The position numbers and the translations under genes are program-made. A stretch of 64,000 nucleotides of DNA. Origin: Paragonimus westermani. Lineage: Eukaryota > Platyhelminthes > Trematoda > Plagiorchiida > Troglotrematidae. Positions 14,303-29,300 of the stretch are shown piece after piece. The stretch spans positions 321,808 to 385,807 of the forward strand of contig QNGE01000131.1 in assembly GCA_008508345.1 (NCBI GenBank), read 5' to 3'. A model generated the notes under the pieces. That model was not told the DNA's origin, ran no database searches, and saw nothing but the letters and a program-made list of their open reading frames with translations. Positions within the stretch are counted from its first letter, which is position 1. Every line of letters begins with the position of its first letter.

Positions 14303-17300
14303 GACAGCCATGAGCCTGGCCAAAGGCACTGTGGCTCGGGCCGCCGCTCACCTCAACAGTGACGTGGAATATCCTAGAAGGAAACGTTACCAAGAAGGTC
14401 AATAAGTATCAAAGAAGTCTAAGTGGAAGAACTAGAAATGGTATGGATACAGGTACGTCATTGACTGCGACACATCGCCATCTCGGATAGCGTCTCTAAC
14501 CAGCGGTTTGAGTGATCACGAGGACCCCATCCAGGCAGCCGATGCCTGCCCACTTTGNNNNNNNNNNNNNNNNNNNNNNNNNNNNNNNNNACAGTCTCAA
14601 GCGGATTACCTGCAATGAAGAAAGTAGGGGTGGAAATGCCCCAGTCTTGAAGCAGCACTTTGCACTTTGAAGGTGCGAAGTGCATTCCATACAGACCAGC
14701 CCGGTCACTCACCTTGTTCAGCATGGTCTGCATGTCCTTCGGCAGGGGTCTTAGTAAGACACTGTCTTCCGCGTACTCGAGACCGGTCAACCTAGCGCCA
14801 GGATGAGGCTCAACAACAAGCCCACTGGATTCACGAAGCGCACCCTCCAGAATGTCGTCCATGATAAAATTGAACAGGAAGGGTGAACTCGGACACTCCT
14901 GACGAACACCACTAGAAGTGATGGACGCCCGCTCTGGGCATTATTCCGTAGCTCGCCTGGTACAGCGAGATCCGCGTGGATCTATATTTTTTCCACTGAA
15001 AGCTTGAATTCAGTTGAACACCATGTTTACTTTCGTAATTGAACCGCTTTATAATTAACAAATCTGACATAATATCTGCTTGTGTGTAATTATGCCTTAT
15101 TGTATTTGACCTATCTACGTATTAGTCTCTAAACAGTGGCTAATTTTGTATAAAATAACGACGGCCAAATTATATACGACGACCGTGATTGACAAACTTT
15201 TTGACTGCCGAATTTTCGGTTGTTAACACAAGTTGTGGTCATATACTGTAGACTAAGGTCACTTTCGTTGGTAAGGTCGCTGACGCCTTTTCTGAGGAAA
15301 TTGTTTGTTTACGACCACCGTCGTTTTGTACATATTAATATATAAAAAGACTTGCCAGACGAATCGTCAGTAGCATGAGCTGATTTGCGGATTTGTTCGT
15401 TTAATTGACGGGGCAATAGTCAAACCTGGCTTAACATATTGATGTAATCGAAAGTGTCTGCCTAAGGACGCTGCTATAAGTCGAGATACACAGGTTCTCA
15501 CAGGCACGGCAACCCCTGAACAACCTTGCGTCAGAAGCAATGTGCAGTTGGTGACACCTTTTGGCCCCTGAATGCTTTCAAGGAGAAAAGCATTTGGTTA
15601 CAGCGGTTGCACAATATATTATTGACTGTACACATAACTTTTGATCACGGCGTGCCGTCACTCACGTGTTTGTTTTTAGTCTGTTCTTGTGTTTTTGCCG
15701 AATATTTTCATCACAGGCAAGTTAGTGTGAAGAACTACGGAACAATTAGTCATATTGTTACTCAAGTACTTACATGACAACAGCCTGCTAGATGGTCTTC
15801 CATTTCTTCCTCAAATACAGGAAGGTTAGATGGTCTTTTACGCTAAATTTAGCTCTGAACAAAGCAAGCTCTCGAAATATAAACATCATTTTTCTGCTTG
15901 ACGAAATTTACTTAATAAAAATGCCAGAAGTTCAACTTTGATATCGAAGACATCCTTATACCCGAGTTGGTGCGTATCGTCATAGCCATCTTTTGGTAAA
16001 TTTTTTTTATGTCCATGGGTAACCGGTGATTTCAAGCTCATTTTACCTGTTTTGAAGTAATAACCACATTGAATAAATACGATATGTCGAAAATGCAATG
16101 AAGGATATATACATCGGAGAGTTTGGTGATGTCTAACACGAATTTATTGACTCCGTGGTCGACTTAGCTGCTCGTTAAAAACATGGTCCTCGTTAACCTC
16201 CGGACTATCCAATAGTATACTACAGCAACTAACGCTAACACAGGGGACAACTCAAGCCTTTTAGTCTTTTCTGAAGGAAGCAAGTTAAAAGCTGTAGGTT
16301 GATGCAGAAACTGCTTCATTTCGACTTATCAAACCGCCCACTAACCATAATAAAAATACGATTTGTCGTCACTTCAGTACTTACACGAACATCATAAAAT
16401 AATGTTCAAATAACAATCTCGAGATTCGCCGATCAATTTCTGTGGCTCACTGCAAATTAAGTCATACTTTCTGTGCTTAGCGGAGGCTACTGGGTGTTCA
16501 AACTTCCTGTCATTGAGGAGTATGTTATTGATTCGCATCGATAATAAAAAGCCAGTAACACATTACTCTTAAGACAGTGAAGCGTACAAATAAAAACCAA
16601 GCAGAGCAAAAGAGCCACAACCTTGTTTTCGTAACGCAGGTGCAAGTAGCCACATATGCGAGGAAACATGCTCAGCTGTCATTATATACAAAACAAATTA
16701 TTAAAGGTAAAAAGTGATATTTGTTCACTTACACTCCCGACCGCAACATCGTAGTCCTCTTTGAATGCCTGCCATGGTCATCCTATCGTGATCACCGGGG
16801 TTGAATTGTTGAACTGAAAATGTTACGCCTACTTTAACGTTGGTGAACCAATGCATAAGGTATGTGTAGAGCACAGCAACCACGAAAAGCGTGACGAAGA
16901 GCAGCGCAATTATCTGATGGGACAAGGGTGGAAAAATCAATACATGGACTCAGTGTAAACCTTTTGAACCTGTGCAATTTTTTACTTTCAAAATATGTTA
17001 ACATTACGATTTTCACGCTATCTTTCTGTTTACTGTCGCCATTCATTTCTGTAGTGATTGATAACTAAGTCACCCAGTAAGTCACCTGTAAAGCAAAATG
17101 TTTGGCCAGCGGTTAATTCGCTGAGACGAAAACATTTTCTGAAGTATGTTAATTTTTGGCTTCGTGGTCTATCTTCTATTGCTGTTTGCTTTATTTTCGT
17201 TGATTGAATTCTCAAAGCGTAGCCACTGGTCCACGAGGTTTTCACAACCATCAGTTCACCAGTGCATTGAAGAATAGTTTTAGTTCAGTTATTTTGCTAT

Positions 17301-20300
17301 AACATAGAGCGTTCGCTTAGGCTCAGACAATCCACAAGGTTAAACGAGTGAATTTCGCCACTGCACACACATACATTTTGGTTTCTAAAATCGATTATCA
17401 GATAACCCTGATGTCAATGCACAAATTCCAGATGATGTACGTCCAGAAGTTACCTGCACCTAAGTTTATAACCAATGTTCCGTGGAATACCTCTCGTGAT
17501 TTAAGAATGCTATGATCAACAAGCATTCACGTACATTGTAGCAGCATTAAAGTGTGGAAAAGCGACTATATCCTGTGCGATTTTGTTTACCTCTTCATAC
17601 TCTGGGTATGGATATTGCTATCTCGCTCTTGTGCAATACAAGTGAAAAACAACTTTTTCATAAAAATTCTTGTTGAACTTGTTTGCCGACAAGCTGAAAT
17701 AGGGCAGTGGGTAGATGAAAACTAACGGCTCAATTCAGTCGCGAAACAGCGATCTTTTTCTCTGCTTTGTAAGTCAGCGTCTCATTTTACATGGTTGACA
17801 TCTGTAAACACTTGAATTAATTTAACTGGTTTCAGTAATATTACTCGATGGAGTCCTACTATTAATCGAGGAAGATTTTTGCAAATGGTCGACTGATTTT
17901 CTGTATACTGATTCTACTGTTTTGAGACATCAACAAAATTCAGAACTATGTTAAAACTAACCGGCATATAAAATATGCCATTGGGAACGTGTGTTAAATA
18001 ACTGTCCAGTACGGCCCAATTAAGCTTAGGATGTCTACAACAACACATGCAATAAGGGATGCACATAAACGCACACAGTCTGAAGCGCATAAAATTTTTC
18101 GCACTGTGCACAATAGGATATCGATTTGAATCATCTCTCGTTTCTACCATTGGTTGATTTTACTGTGCACGCATAACTTGTATGGCTTTTCTGAACATTT
18201 CCAATCGCAATTTAGGCATATTTTATTCAAATCGTTTGTAGTATCCAGCCTTTACCGCACTTTTAATGGTGCGACTTTACCAAATTAGTGAATGCACAGT
18301 AATGTAAGCGTTCAGGATGGAGCATCAGATATTAGCTTTGTGGATTAGATGAATATAAGTAGATCACTTGCAACTGGCTCTGGCAATTACAGTATGTCAT
18401 TTGTTGTTAAGCTGCCATGGAACTGGATCAAATGAACCGCAAGTAAACGAACGCAAGATGTATGTCAAAAACTTACTGTTTCATAATTGATCAGTGTACT
18501 TTACGATGTGTACAAAATGATGACCAACTAAGGTTTTGCGACCTACAATGCAAACACAGTTTAGTAAAACGATCATTCTGTTTCAACGTCGACGTACACT
18601 TATCGTCCTTATTACTTTACCGGTTTGAAGTGCATCGAAAATAACTGGCTAGGCTACCCTTGCAGAACTTTAACGTTGCAAACCCGTCATTCGATACATT
18701 GTTGAGCAATAAACATGCAAATAAACCTAATGAAGGCATCATAAGTCAGAACGTTTTACAACACAAAATTATTCAATTGAAATGCGTTCTACTGGGCAAC
18801 TCCGTCACAGCCGTGCCATCATCAGACCTAGCGAAAAGAATTCACATCTCAGACGATGATCTCCTTTTAATGTAGGGTGAGATTAACTGGCCGTTTTGTG
18901 GTTGGGTTACAAAATAACAGACGTGCATCATGGCTTCAGAAGTGACTGAATGAAGTAGTTGCAGACGGTTGGTCTTGTGACCACCAACGAAATCATGGGC
19001 AACTGTTTTCGTCTTGCTGAGTTTCGTTGACATCTAACACAGCAGGGGATCAGACACGCGTAGTGTGAGTAACCCTCAGGCTGTAGTGCAGGCTCTTAGT
19101 TTCTAATCCATTGTGTAATGGTTACCTGGGTTGTAGAAGGCAGATGATTTGGCTGTCGAAGTTGTTGCGCTTCCTTTATGCTTTCATGTACACCCTGGCG
19201 AAAGAATATGATGATTAAACCATTCATCACGCAAGTTACGCAATTAACACTCACAAGTATAAGTAAATTGTTCATTACCATGTGTGGTCTAGCGTGTTTT
19301 GGTGTTTGTGTACCTTCAGGTTAAACCTTATGCTGATTCTCTACAAGCACTGAATCGTTTAGTTGCACTTGATCAATGAGCCACCTCTCATTACTCAGTG
19401 TGGGAGATGGATCAGTGAGAATGGATTGAATAATCAACACCATGGTAGTGAAAGAGATTAAGATGACAGAAGCCCCTAGAGATACTTTTACGGCTATCAA
19501 TTGTGAAAGGAGTATAAATGCAGAAAAATGTGTAGCAACCAGTGTTTACAACAGCGGATTCAGTACAGTGCGACAAGTAGAGTAGGAATCAGACCAAAAA
19601 AGTTCCGCATATCTGAGGGATGGAATATAGCAGAAAATTAAGCTATCACACCGGTATGGAATGCAGCTAATGTTGGTCAACAAAGAACAGGCTAGTCCTC
19701 CGGTGGTTCAGTGTTGTATTAGGAAGGAAGAAGTAGCTGGTTGCTAGGAAGACTGCTGCGGAACGGCATACAAACACGGTCTGTTTACAACGAACAAGAA
19801 CAACCCTTTATTCTCCATAATAATAAAGAACATTAAAAAGATTTTCAACAGGGTAGTAATACAGGCAATTCCTCGAAGTATTATTTATGAACCAACGGTA
19901 GTTGCGCCCCTACTTATTCGCCAAAGAAGACGAAACTTCAGTTCCAAAGATTCTGTTTCAGTAATCGAAAAGTGAAACAACAAAACTGGAGGATTTATGT
20001 TTGTATAATGTAACGAAAATTTCGGAAGCCGGTGACTAATTGAACCCAGACTATCAAGAGGCCATACAACCGAACGCTTCGCGATAAGATAAAAAACATT
20101 AGGAAGATAAAATCTTGTTAACAAATGACCATGGCACATCTAAACGACATCAACACCTAGTTTAAAAGCCAAGAGCGAGTTCTTGTTGAATTCACTGTAC
20201 ACTGTGAACTAGTCTCAGCCCGCTATTTGCCTCTTTACTCTACAAGACCGACGTCTCTCACGTTTTCCACAAAAGAACCGTCCTGAGTTTACACCGTAGT

Positions 20301-23300
20301 CTATCCCAGTGCCTCGCATCCGCTCATTTTATGTGCGTGTTCTAGCTACCACGAGGAAGCCAGTTGTTTAACACAAGAACCTTTCGATTAAATCAAGGTG
20401 TAATTAGCTTGTGGTGCAATTTCGAACTAGAACCGGGAATACTCAACCACGTTTTTCAGAAGGCTTCCCCTAACTGCTGTGACCGGTACCTCGGCTACCC
20501 TGAGATAATGCGTTCACTTCACGAAGCCATCATTGTTTGGCAAAATTTCTCACGACTGGTCATGGAAGTTTAATTCTTTTTTTTGTATGGCGCTCACATT
20601 CATCACGATGACTTACTCGGTGATAAGATGATAATTGTACAAAATCGTAAAATGTATACTATTCTGACCATGAAGATTTTATCATCATCCTCCAGAGTTC
20701 AGCGCAATTTCCTCCATCTCCTCGTTGTTTTAAATGCCTTTTCAACAATGCGCTTGAGTTGTTTATACTTGTCGCTGAAATAGCCAGGTGAAAACAGGTG
20801 AAGTTTTTTCTAGTCCTTCCCCTGAAAAGGCAAATGTTAACTGACAAATCAGAACCAGTTCTCATCACAGAAATCATAAGTACTAAACCAAACCAAACAA
20901 GCAGTTGCTTCTGCTAATCACCCGAACAGCGACCACCACCGAATAAATGGGTTCCGGCTGTTATACACCCGATGGTGATAGCAGTGATATTGAATTGCTT
21001 AGGTCTGGGGTTACTTCCGGAGAGGGGTGACGAAACTAAGGTTAGCGCTCGCTAGCTTACCGGTAGGATTAAACAATTTGGGGGTGTTACAAGACTGTGG
21101 GTCGCCTTTGCGGTCACAGATACACCGATGGCGGACGTTGTTTGCAGAAAACCAGAATGAGTATGCGCTTTTACTTCATTTTTAATCTGAATAAAACTTG
21201 TGGACCTAGGCGGTAATCTTACATAACTTATCACTTGCCTCAATAATTAAACAATCTAAGATTAGACAAACACGACAAAAATCAGCGAGTCAGAACCAAC
21301 TTAACAAGAAATCATTACGGAAATCGACAAACTTAGAGCCACGAAAATTATGTTCAAGTAAATTTCGTTAATCCGCCGGCTCAACTAATTGGCAATAGGC
21401 TGATGTCTACAAAGTTTGGTATGCAACGTTCTTATGAAGATTTATATGACCGAACTTCAAAGCTAACTCTTAACTAACCCTTGGCAAGAGTCATGAAACC
21501 AGCCACCTGCTTCTGGAGAATACTGACCATTAAACGCAACACTTATTTAACCTCTTCTTACAGATTTCTGATACCATTCAAGAGGCAAAGTCAGAGTGCG
21601 CTTGCACCCGATTCAACTATGCGCTCGTAGCGTTTGCACTGGACCATGGATTCCATTAAACGTGCCACAAACAGCACGACTTACTCATAAATGGGCTAGT
21701 AGTTGCATATTAACGAACTTTCTATCAGTAGAGCCAATTAACTGGTAGCATGTTGTGAAATTATTAGAGAGGTTGGATTGCAGCAAAAAATCGATATAGG
21801 ACGAAACCAGCTAGATGCTGGTGCACGAATTAACCCATGAGCAAAAAACAGCGTTTGTCAGTTGGTTGAATACACCAGCCTGAGGGAAATTAATTGATTG
21901 AGATCTTTTAGACTATTATACGGAGTGTGAAAATTGTTAGATACCCTGTTAGATGATTAACACTTTTGGTTGCGTTAAAACAGTTCTGACACCCAGTTGA
22001 CAAACGACCATGTCGCCGAACTCCTAACTGATCGACCACTTCCAACAGCTTGTTTGGTAGACTGGGTCGAAGAGTAACTGCTGGCCATTGCCTCTAACCA
22101 GGTGACATTATTTAACTAGTCAGCAGGAACCACATGAAAATAACTTCATGGATTTTGGAGCTATACTCATCATGTAAAACCACCTGTTAGCGTTTCCAAC
22201 GGCAAGCCAATCTACATTAAACACCATTCTACAGGCACTGCATTTTTTCGGGGCGTTCAGTTAGTTGTCGGAAGGAGACCCACAGTGTACAATGAGCTGG
22301 CGTGATCGTATAGTGTACGTGAACACATGTGTTAATATTCAGTCTCACACAGTAAGATTATTTGGTTCGATGCAGCTGGTTACTTGTGTATCTCGGAATG
22401 TAGGCTACATTCCGAGCCAAGGAGGGAATCGTCATCTACCGGATATAGACCAAGATAAATATCCAGCGGGTTAATCAAGTAAGCTTGAGCTCAAAATAGA
22501 CCTAAGTACGACAAAAATGTCATGCAGTTTTATAGGGCGGAACATAAGTTTGGTATAAACACATACGAACTTAAAACTGAATTATAATGCCTATTTTTAA
22601 AAAGAAATGTGTCCAAACAGTTTTCACGCGGTAAACATCACAGGTCTTCTCTACTGTATTCAACCACATGGGAACTGTCAGACTGTCTTTGCATCATTTA
22701 CGAACTCACACCATTTAGATAAGACGTCTAAAGTTTACATTCTCTACCTCAATCGAAAATTTTCTCATTGCATGTCGCGCTTCTGAAAGCAGCATTATGA
22801 AGATCAGTAGATTTACCATGTATGTATGAGCGTTAAAGCTTATGTGGCCGAGAGCATAAGAAATAACAGTCAAAGTAATTGAAGTTGCTACTGATTAGCA
22901 ATCTGTATGGTCACTAACAATGATGAGAGTAGGCAAAGTTTGTGTGTTCAAGAATGTCCCGAAAAAGAAATTTCTTTAAAAAAGGAATACCAGTTCATAT
23001 GCCTGCGCGACTAGTGCAGAGCTACCGTTCAAATACAAGAACAGCCAGTTTACTTCTTTTGAGGAAATTCAACAAATACAACTGAGAGTATAGTCCAATA
23101 TGACGTACGGTTTGCACTTCGAACCCTAATTTTATGTGACGAACACCAACACAACCACATTTTTTAATGTTTGCAGTACTACCAACCCATACGGGATGGT
23201 ATATGATCATTTATAGTCCCAGCACAGCAACTAAATGTGTTGTACAAAAGTCAATTCTCCGAGCAAACTGATAAAAATACCTTCGTTCATTCGACCCATG

Positions 23301-26300
23301 GATCCACTGGCCTGGCTTATTAACGAAGCTCTGGATTGTTGGTATATGGTCTTGTATCTAGGTTTTAAAATTATGATGCCTGGTTAAAATAACCTAATCC
23401 GGTTTTTGCCTTTTTCAATTTCGGCAAAACATGTAGGATCTCATGAATTAGAAGTGCAATTTAGAGGTTCAGGAGCACAATAATCCCCAAACATCTGAAC
23501 TGCCTGTTTAAACTAATGATTGTAGTTGGTTTGTTGGCTAATACTGATGGGACTAGACAGTTGGCAGAGAGCAGCAACAACTGGTCTGCCATAAGTAGGC
23601 ATTCAACAAGCGAGCAACATCCATTTTGACAGACCGAACCGACTTTCTCCGTCGTTCAGTGTGTCTGAAAACAAAAAACCATGTGTTGTAACTAGTTGTG
23701 ACATCCACTTCCGCGGGACGTTCTATCCACACGTGGTCCATCTCCACAAAATTGTTTCGTAAATTTACATAAGTATCAAAACATTGACCGTGACTCCAAA
23801 AATACGTTTCAAATCTTCTCCATAACCTTGATTGCGTCGAAAATTTGTGAAAAGTCAGAGAAAGCATTCAGTATAAACGGTTTGAAATAATGCGAGCACA
23901 TTGTATGCGTTATTGAGCAAGCTGAAATCTACCTATACGAAGAGTCAGATGAACAACTTCCAAAAATAGTTGAAGCTTTCTACGAACACAGTTATTCGCT
24001 TTAAAATAAACCTGACAATATTACAATCAAATCCGATTGACAAAGTTTGCGATGATTTCCTCAGAAATACAATTTTTGTTGCTAACATACCGCATAGTTA
24101 TATACATACTGAATGTCACCTAAATCTGTACTGTCAAAAAACCAAGTATATGCACACTATTGAGTACCAGTAGCTTGTGCTGTTCAATCTGCTTCATAGA
24201 ATGCTGATTACTGTGTTCCCGAACTTTGATAACTGGGCACTTCCAATATAGAAGACTAAATTCGGTTGAAACTGATGAAGCTAGTCCACTGAAATTGTAG
24301 GGCATTGTACAATAAGTTGACTATTGCAGCTGATTTGAAATACTCAGCTGAAGCTGATTTTGTGCATGAAATTCATCAGTGGCGCAGAAATATTTGTCTT
24401 CACAAGTAGAAAGTATAGCACAATCGTCCAGTTAGTGAAATCTCCGAATCAAATTTCGATAATATTCTATGAAATTGTCCAGCGAGACCAGATAACCTTT
24501 AAAACAATGTTTTAAAGTCCCCTGTCAAATGTATACTGACCCTGTCTTTGGAGTACACTTAATGGTATGCCGTAAACTGTGCGCATTCAAGCTATTATTT
24601 TGATAAAAAGATCTCATCTGTTGACATATCAAATTACAATGCTTAGTTGAAGTCGAATAAAAGAGTATTATGAGTCTCGAATCCACATGGATTCTCTTAT
24701 TGACATCAACTAGGTGTGAAATTTTCGACCGGAAAACTTGGCCTCCTCTTTCAAGAGATCGGTGAACTGGTGGCAAGTGCGCTTAATTCACAACATCATT
24801 CGAATATGGTTAAAACTCACATGACGAGATGTGTTGAGGATGATACTCAAAACATCTGCACTTTAAAAAAGAAATGTAATACCCACCATTGATACCCTTC
24901 TTTGGATTATGTAAATGCTCACTTACTCACTGTTAACCAAGCCGTCCAAGTGCTTACTGTTGAAAGCATAACTGGAAACTTCTGCGTAAATACACATTAT
25001 GCATAAGGGTAGTCATTCAGCTGTGGATTGTCTGAAGATAAAATACAGAGAATAGTTCGTTTTCACAAAAATACTGCAGTAAGAGGATCGATATCACCTC
25101 CTTAATGTGCTTCATATTACACTATGATAACAACTGTGATATGCTTACTGGTTTGTCGTCCTAACTCTAAGTTTTGTTGATTCAAAAATCACCAACATAA
25201 AACAGCGAGAAGTCACGTCCCAATTTAGGAATGAAACTGTTGTCCCCAGTGTTTAACAGTTAGCAGTATATCACTCCACCGGTCTTCATCGCTGACTGTG
25301 TCCAAACACGGTTGTCAACAGTGGTTTTTCTGATGTGCCCCGAACTACAATTTGAGTACAAGGTTCTCCAACATCTCTATCTGTTAAATATTGAAGTCGC
25401 GCCGAGTCACACCGTGAAGCATTATCTTCGGGCTGTTACAGTTGTCAAAGCGCTAATATGTTTGGTTCAAGTATCAAGTCTAAAGTTGTTTTAACCCATA
25501 AATCTCCTCCCCCCGTTCTATGAAGGCATGTGAACACCACCAATGGTCAGACTGTTGGTCTGTAATTTTTCCTGTCCAGCTGATGTAAGGTGTGTTCCTG
25601 TCTGAAAGCTTGAGAAATATTTTTATCGATAGCAATAGTCCTCTTTCTCAGTCTTGCGGAATTTAGTTTGATTCAACATTTCAAAGCAAGTAAGTCAAAC
25701 GCCTTCAAAAGATTTGACGATTCAGATTATTCGCCGTGCACTAATTTTAACGTTGTATACCTACAGCTACAACTAAACTCCGCTACGAATCCACGTATAT
25801 CTGAACCTCTGCATACAGTTCTTGTATTAGTGGTCACTTTGCTCGGTTTCTCCTTAAGTCGAATATATTTGCAGAAAGATTGACTTTAAAAATGTGTTAA
25901 TGTTTCCAAGAATGTGACCAATGGGAACACGGTTACAAGGATAGTGAATAGTTAAAGGCAAAGATACACGACGCAACTGCCTGAGTTATTTAGGCATTCG
26001 TGCGTCGAGGAAAGATCATTGATTACGTGCGATTTTTTAATAAAACAGTTATCTTAAGATTACTATTACTGTGGGTTTCTTCAAATAGTTATTGGAGGAT
26101 TGGAATACTGATGAAAATCTCGCGGAGACCGTTGATTTGTAAGTCTTAAAAAATTTGGGTGCCGCCTGGACTCAGAGCGTCTGTAGAAACTACACAAAAA
26201 CGTTGAGGGACAATAGTGAGTAAGGGAGTCACCTGGATCATTTGACGAATTTTATATAGCTTAGCAGGTTGGACAGACAACTCAGTAGCGTGAAGTTGCA

Positions 26301-29300
26301 TCTTTGATGACAAAATACTCAGCGCTAGTCGAAACAGACGAGATCCCAGGTAGTTTGCAACTAGGTCTCCTTTTACTAAATCGTAATAGGGGTAGAATTA
26401 TCTATGCCAACCAGATTATCCTCATGTTCACTTATAACAGTTAGGACCTGAATAAGCCCTATATTGAACAAGTTGTGCATACGCTTCGGCTTTTATTCGG
26501 TGGAGGTGTTGAACGAACGCACTGTCTTATGACCAGACAGTGATTACGTAACCTCGGTGATACTTGGTTTCGGTCAGTTTTTTAAATTTCCAAGCGTGAT
26601 ATTTGTTTGCCGAATGAACGTTTCTTTCAACGGTCGTCCAAGCGGAAGAAATTATCGTGCGTTAAGCTCAACAGTTTTTTACTTCGATCGGTTGACCCCA
26701 TGTCACTTCTTGGTCCCCTATAGCCCATTCTGTTGCTCACGAACTACTATTGAATTCGCGTGTTTGTTGAAGGAACCAACCTTGACTTGTAGTGTCATAC
26801 TGAAAAACGTTCACTTAAACACGGTATTGTAGGTCGTTTTCGTATGAGTCGCACGTTCAGTGAACTCTAGAGTTTTTCAAACGGTTATCATTAGCATCTA
26901 ACTAAGAGGCCCATCTTTTTCTCCATTTCACAGATGTACCAGAAATAATCACTGTTTTTATTAAACCCTCTTTCCGGTTTCCATCTACGACCGTCTTCAC
27001 GTTGTACAGTCGAAATTCTACGACGTTCAACAACCTGATTATCTGAATAATCTTGAACTATCCCTGTCATTCTTATAGGATGCCTCAAAGAATCTTCAGC
27101 AGCCTGTTCACAGTTCATCTTGTTGATCCGGGTTAGTATGCCGCAGACTTGGCCCGTATCTGGAGTATTTTACTCTTTTCTCGAAGTCGTGATAGGTGAT
27201 TGGTGAAATATTGTGTGTTCCATAGTCTCACGTAATGCACCACTCAAGCATACAGTTGTGATGCCTTTTCATGAGGCGTTCAATGTCCAGTGTCTCATTC
27301 ACTATCTGGGTTTTATTCCGTTATTATCATGCACTTATTAGCTATGGTTTATTCTGAATACATCAAAACCCGACACTTTGATCCCGCAGCGTCCGTCACA
27401 TGATTCTTCTGTTAGCCGTGAGCGGGAAGTGTTACTGGAAATATAAAAAGGCTTGAGGTAACTGACTGTTGCGGGTTGTGAAACAACCTGGTTCTAATGA
27501 ATATCTCTATGAACACTTGCTTCAAATCAGTTCCGTACAACTACAATGGCGAAACGATTAAGCGACGATCGATATACCACCGTCAACTAACAAAAACATG
27601 TGAATGGAAAGTCACGTTGTATAATTATTACTGGAATTTCGTGTTACCCACATTTGATTTATGCTCAGAATTACACAGCACTTTTTCTACCAGTACCAAA
27701 CAGTCCCGTTAGAATAAATTCCATAGTCCGCAAGGAATCAATTCTACGGAAACGAAACGCATTCAAAATGACAGTCGTTTGGATTAAAGATTGATCGAAT
27801 TATATGAAGAGTTTCTTTCAAGTCGATGATCACAACCCACAATCTGATGGCGGCAAATCAAAATACATATCACGATATTAGCATACTGATCATTATGGAA
27901 CAGACAATTTCGACGCTGGCTCTGAAAAAAGTCTGGCACGAAATCAAAATATACATGACGCTTTATATACCTACATATTCCTATTTTCTTAACTACTGCT
28001 ATCAACATGTTTGTTGGTTAGGATCTCACTTTTAACCTGATAGTATATCTGCCGTTTATATACTGTGACCACTTACCGAATATTTCAATAATAGCTGTTA
28101 AAGAAGGAACATTAAAACAGAATTCACAGCACTATTGAAATCTGAGGTGCTAACGTGAGTTTTGCAGTAAAAATTTGCTGGATTTTCCTCAAGTTCATTA
28201 TTTTTGGTCAAGAAACGTGGGGCTAACTTAACCCTCAGTTTAGCCATTTGATGTTTCGCCAACTTTGCTCAAGTACTTCCGTGTCGACCCAATTATGCCT
28301 TCCAGCTGATGTACGTTATTCGACAATTCGATTTAACTCATGAGTTCTCTCAATCGAATTCACAGGTACCGTAACCAAAAGACTATCGTGAAATGTCTTA
28401 CCACTTAATTTGCTTAATCGCCAATGTAGAACGTATATGTTGATATTATTCTGCCAATGAACCTCTTCGAGATGCACACTCAGGTTGTAATTTGAAACAA
28501 ATTAGTCTTGATATCAGTTAGCGACCAATAGGGCGGTAGTTGCTGGAGTGCCTAGTGTTCACTGTGGTTACGTACACATACTAGAGTTCCAAATACAGAC
28601 ACAGAGTAAACACACACGCAGAAAAATTTGATAAGAGTTTAGTTTTGTCGAGCTTACTTGACTGATTCATCTGTATTCTTTATTCTTACTCATTTTCACC
28701 ATTCAACTCATTACTCTGCCCAACTTGACACAACTCTAGCATACGTGATGATATAACCGACAGAGGAGAGAATGGTTGAATAAAAATTGTTAGTAAAGCC
28801 CAGACTAATTGGTCAAGGTTTCCGCTACAGAAGTTTGCTAGAAACTTTCGTGTGCTTGCAAAGAATCCGATATCTTTGAGGATGGTAATGGTTTGGAGCT
28901 TTATCATCTTTCTGCCCTGTCGTCTGTAGTGTTCTGGTATCATATTTAGCAAGAAAACTTCATGAGGTGGGTATGAACTAACTTGACTTTCAAGTAAATA
29001 AGAAAACAGCTAACTATATCAAATGTCATCTCAAGAAAATATAAGCGAAACTCATTTGCATCCAATATTTTATCCCTTTCGGCTAGAATACCGTAACCAC
29101 TCATGTCATTGTGATCTGAGCGAGCGGACGTTAAAACGAACTTACCTACTACGTTACCCATAATGTCTTTTCTCGTACAACATACGCAAAGATGTGAGAA
29201 TATGCTTACAAAATATGAGTTTGATCCTGCTTTAAAATTAAGACCACTTTCAATAGTTTCATGTGCGTTGTCACTTCCCTTATACCTTGTCTGGTAACGG

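Larger units (their letters stand above)
4171..16732 (-). other. Tetraspanin intron 3 (12.6 kb)
   Basis: Separates the exons carrying the two halves of the extracellular loop. Apart from the duplication, microsatellite and LINE fragment at 13.4-15.0 kb it is AT-rich with no recognisable gene. A richer patch at 7.54-7.85 kb is open on both strands and has donor-like sites on both (plus strand near 7730, minus strand near 7536), but its phase does not fit the tetraspanin junction and I do not recognise a protein. Confidence 0.7.

Noticed and set aside
14060..14405. ORFs with long runs of Asp, Met or Ile on both strands
   Set aside because: They are read-through of the triplet microsatellite; every frame is open there and the flanks show no coding character.
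19195..19281. Upstream hydrophobic extension of exon 2 as another membrane segment
   Set aside because: A fifth pass before the CCG loop would put that loop inside the cell; an acceptor at 19195-19196 explains the data better.
26891..27118. Minus-strand 75-codon hydrophilic ORF
   Set aside because: Chance length, inside an intron, no splice signals or family wording strong enough to annotate.
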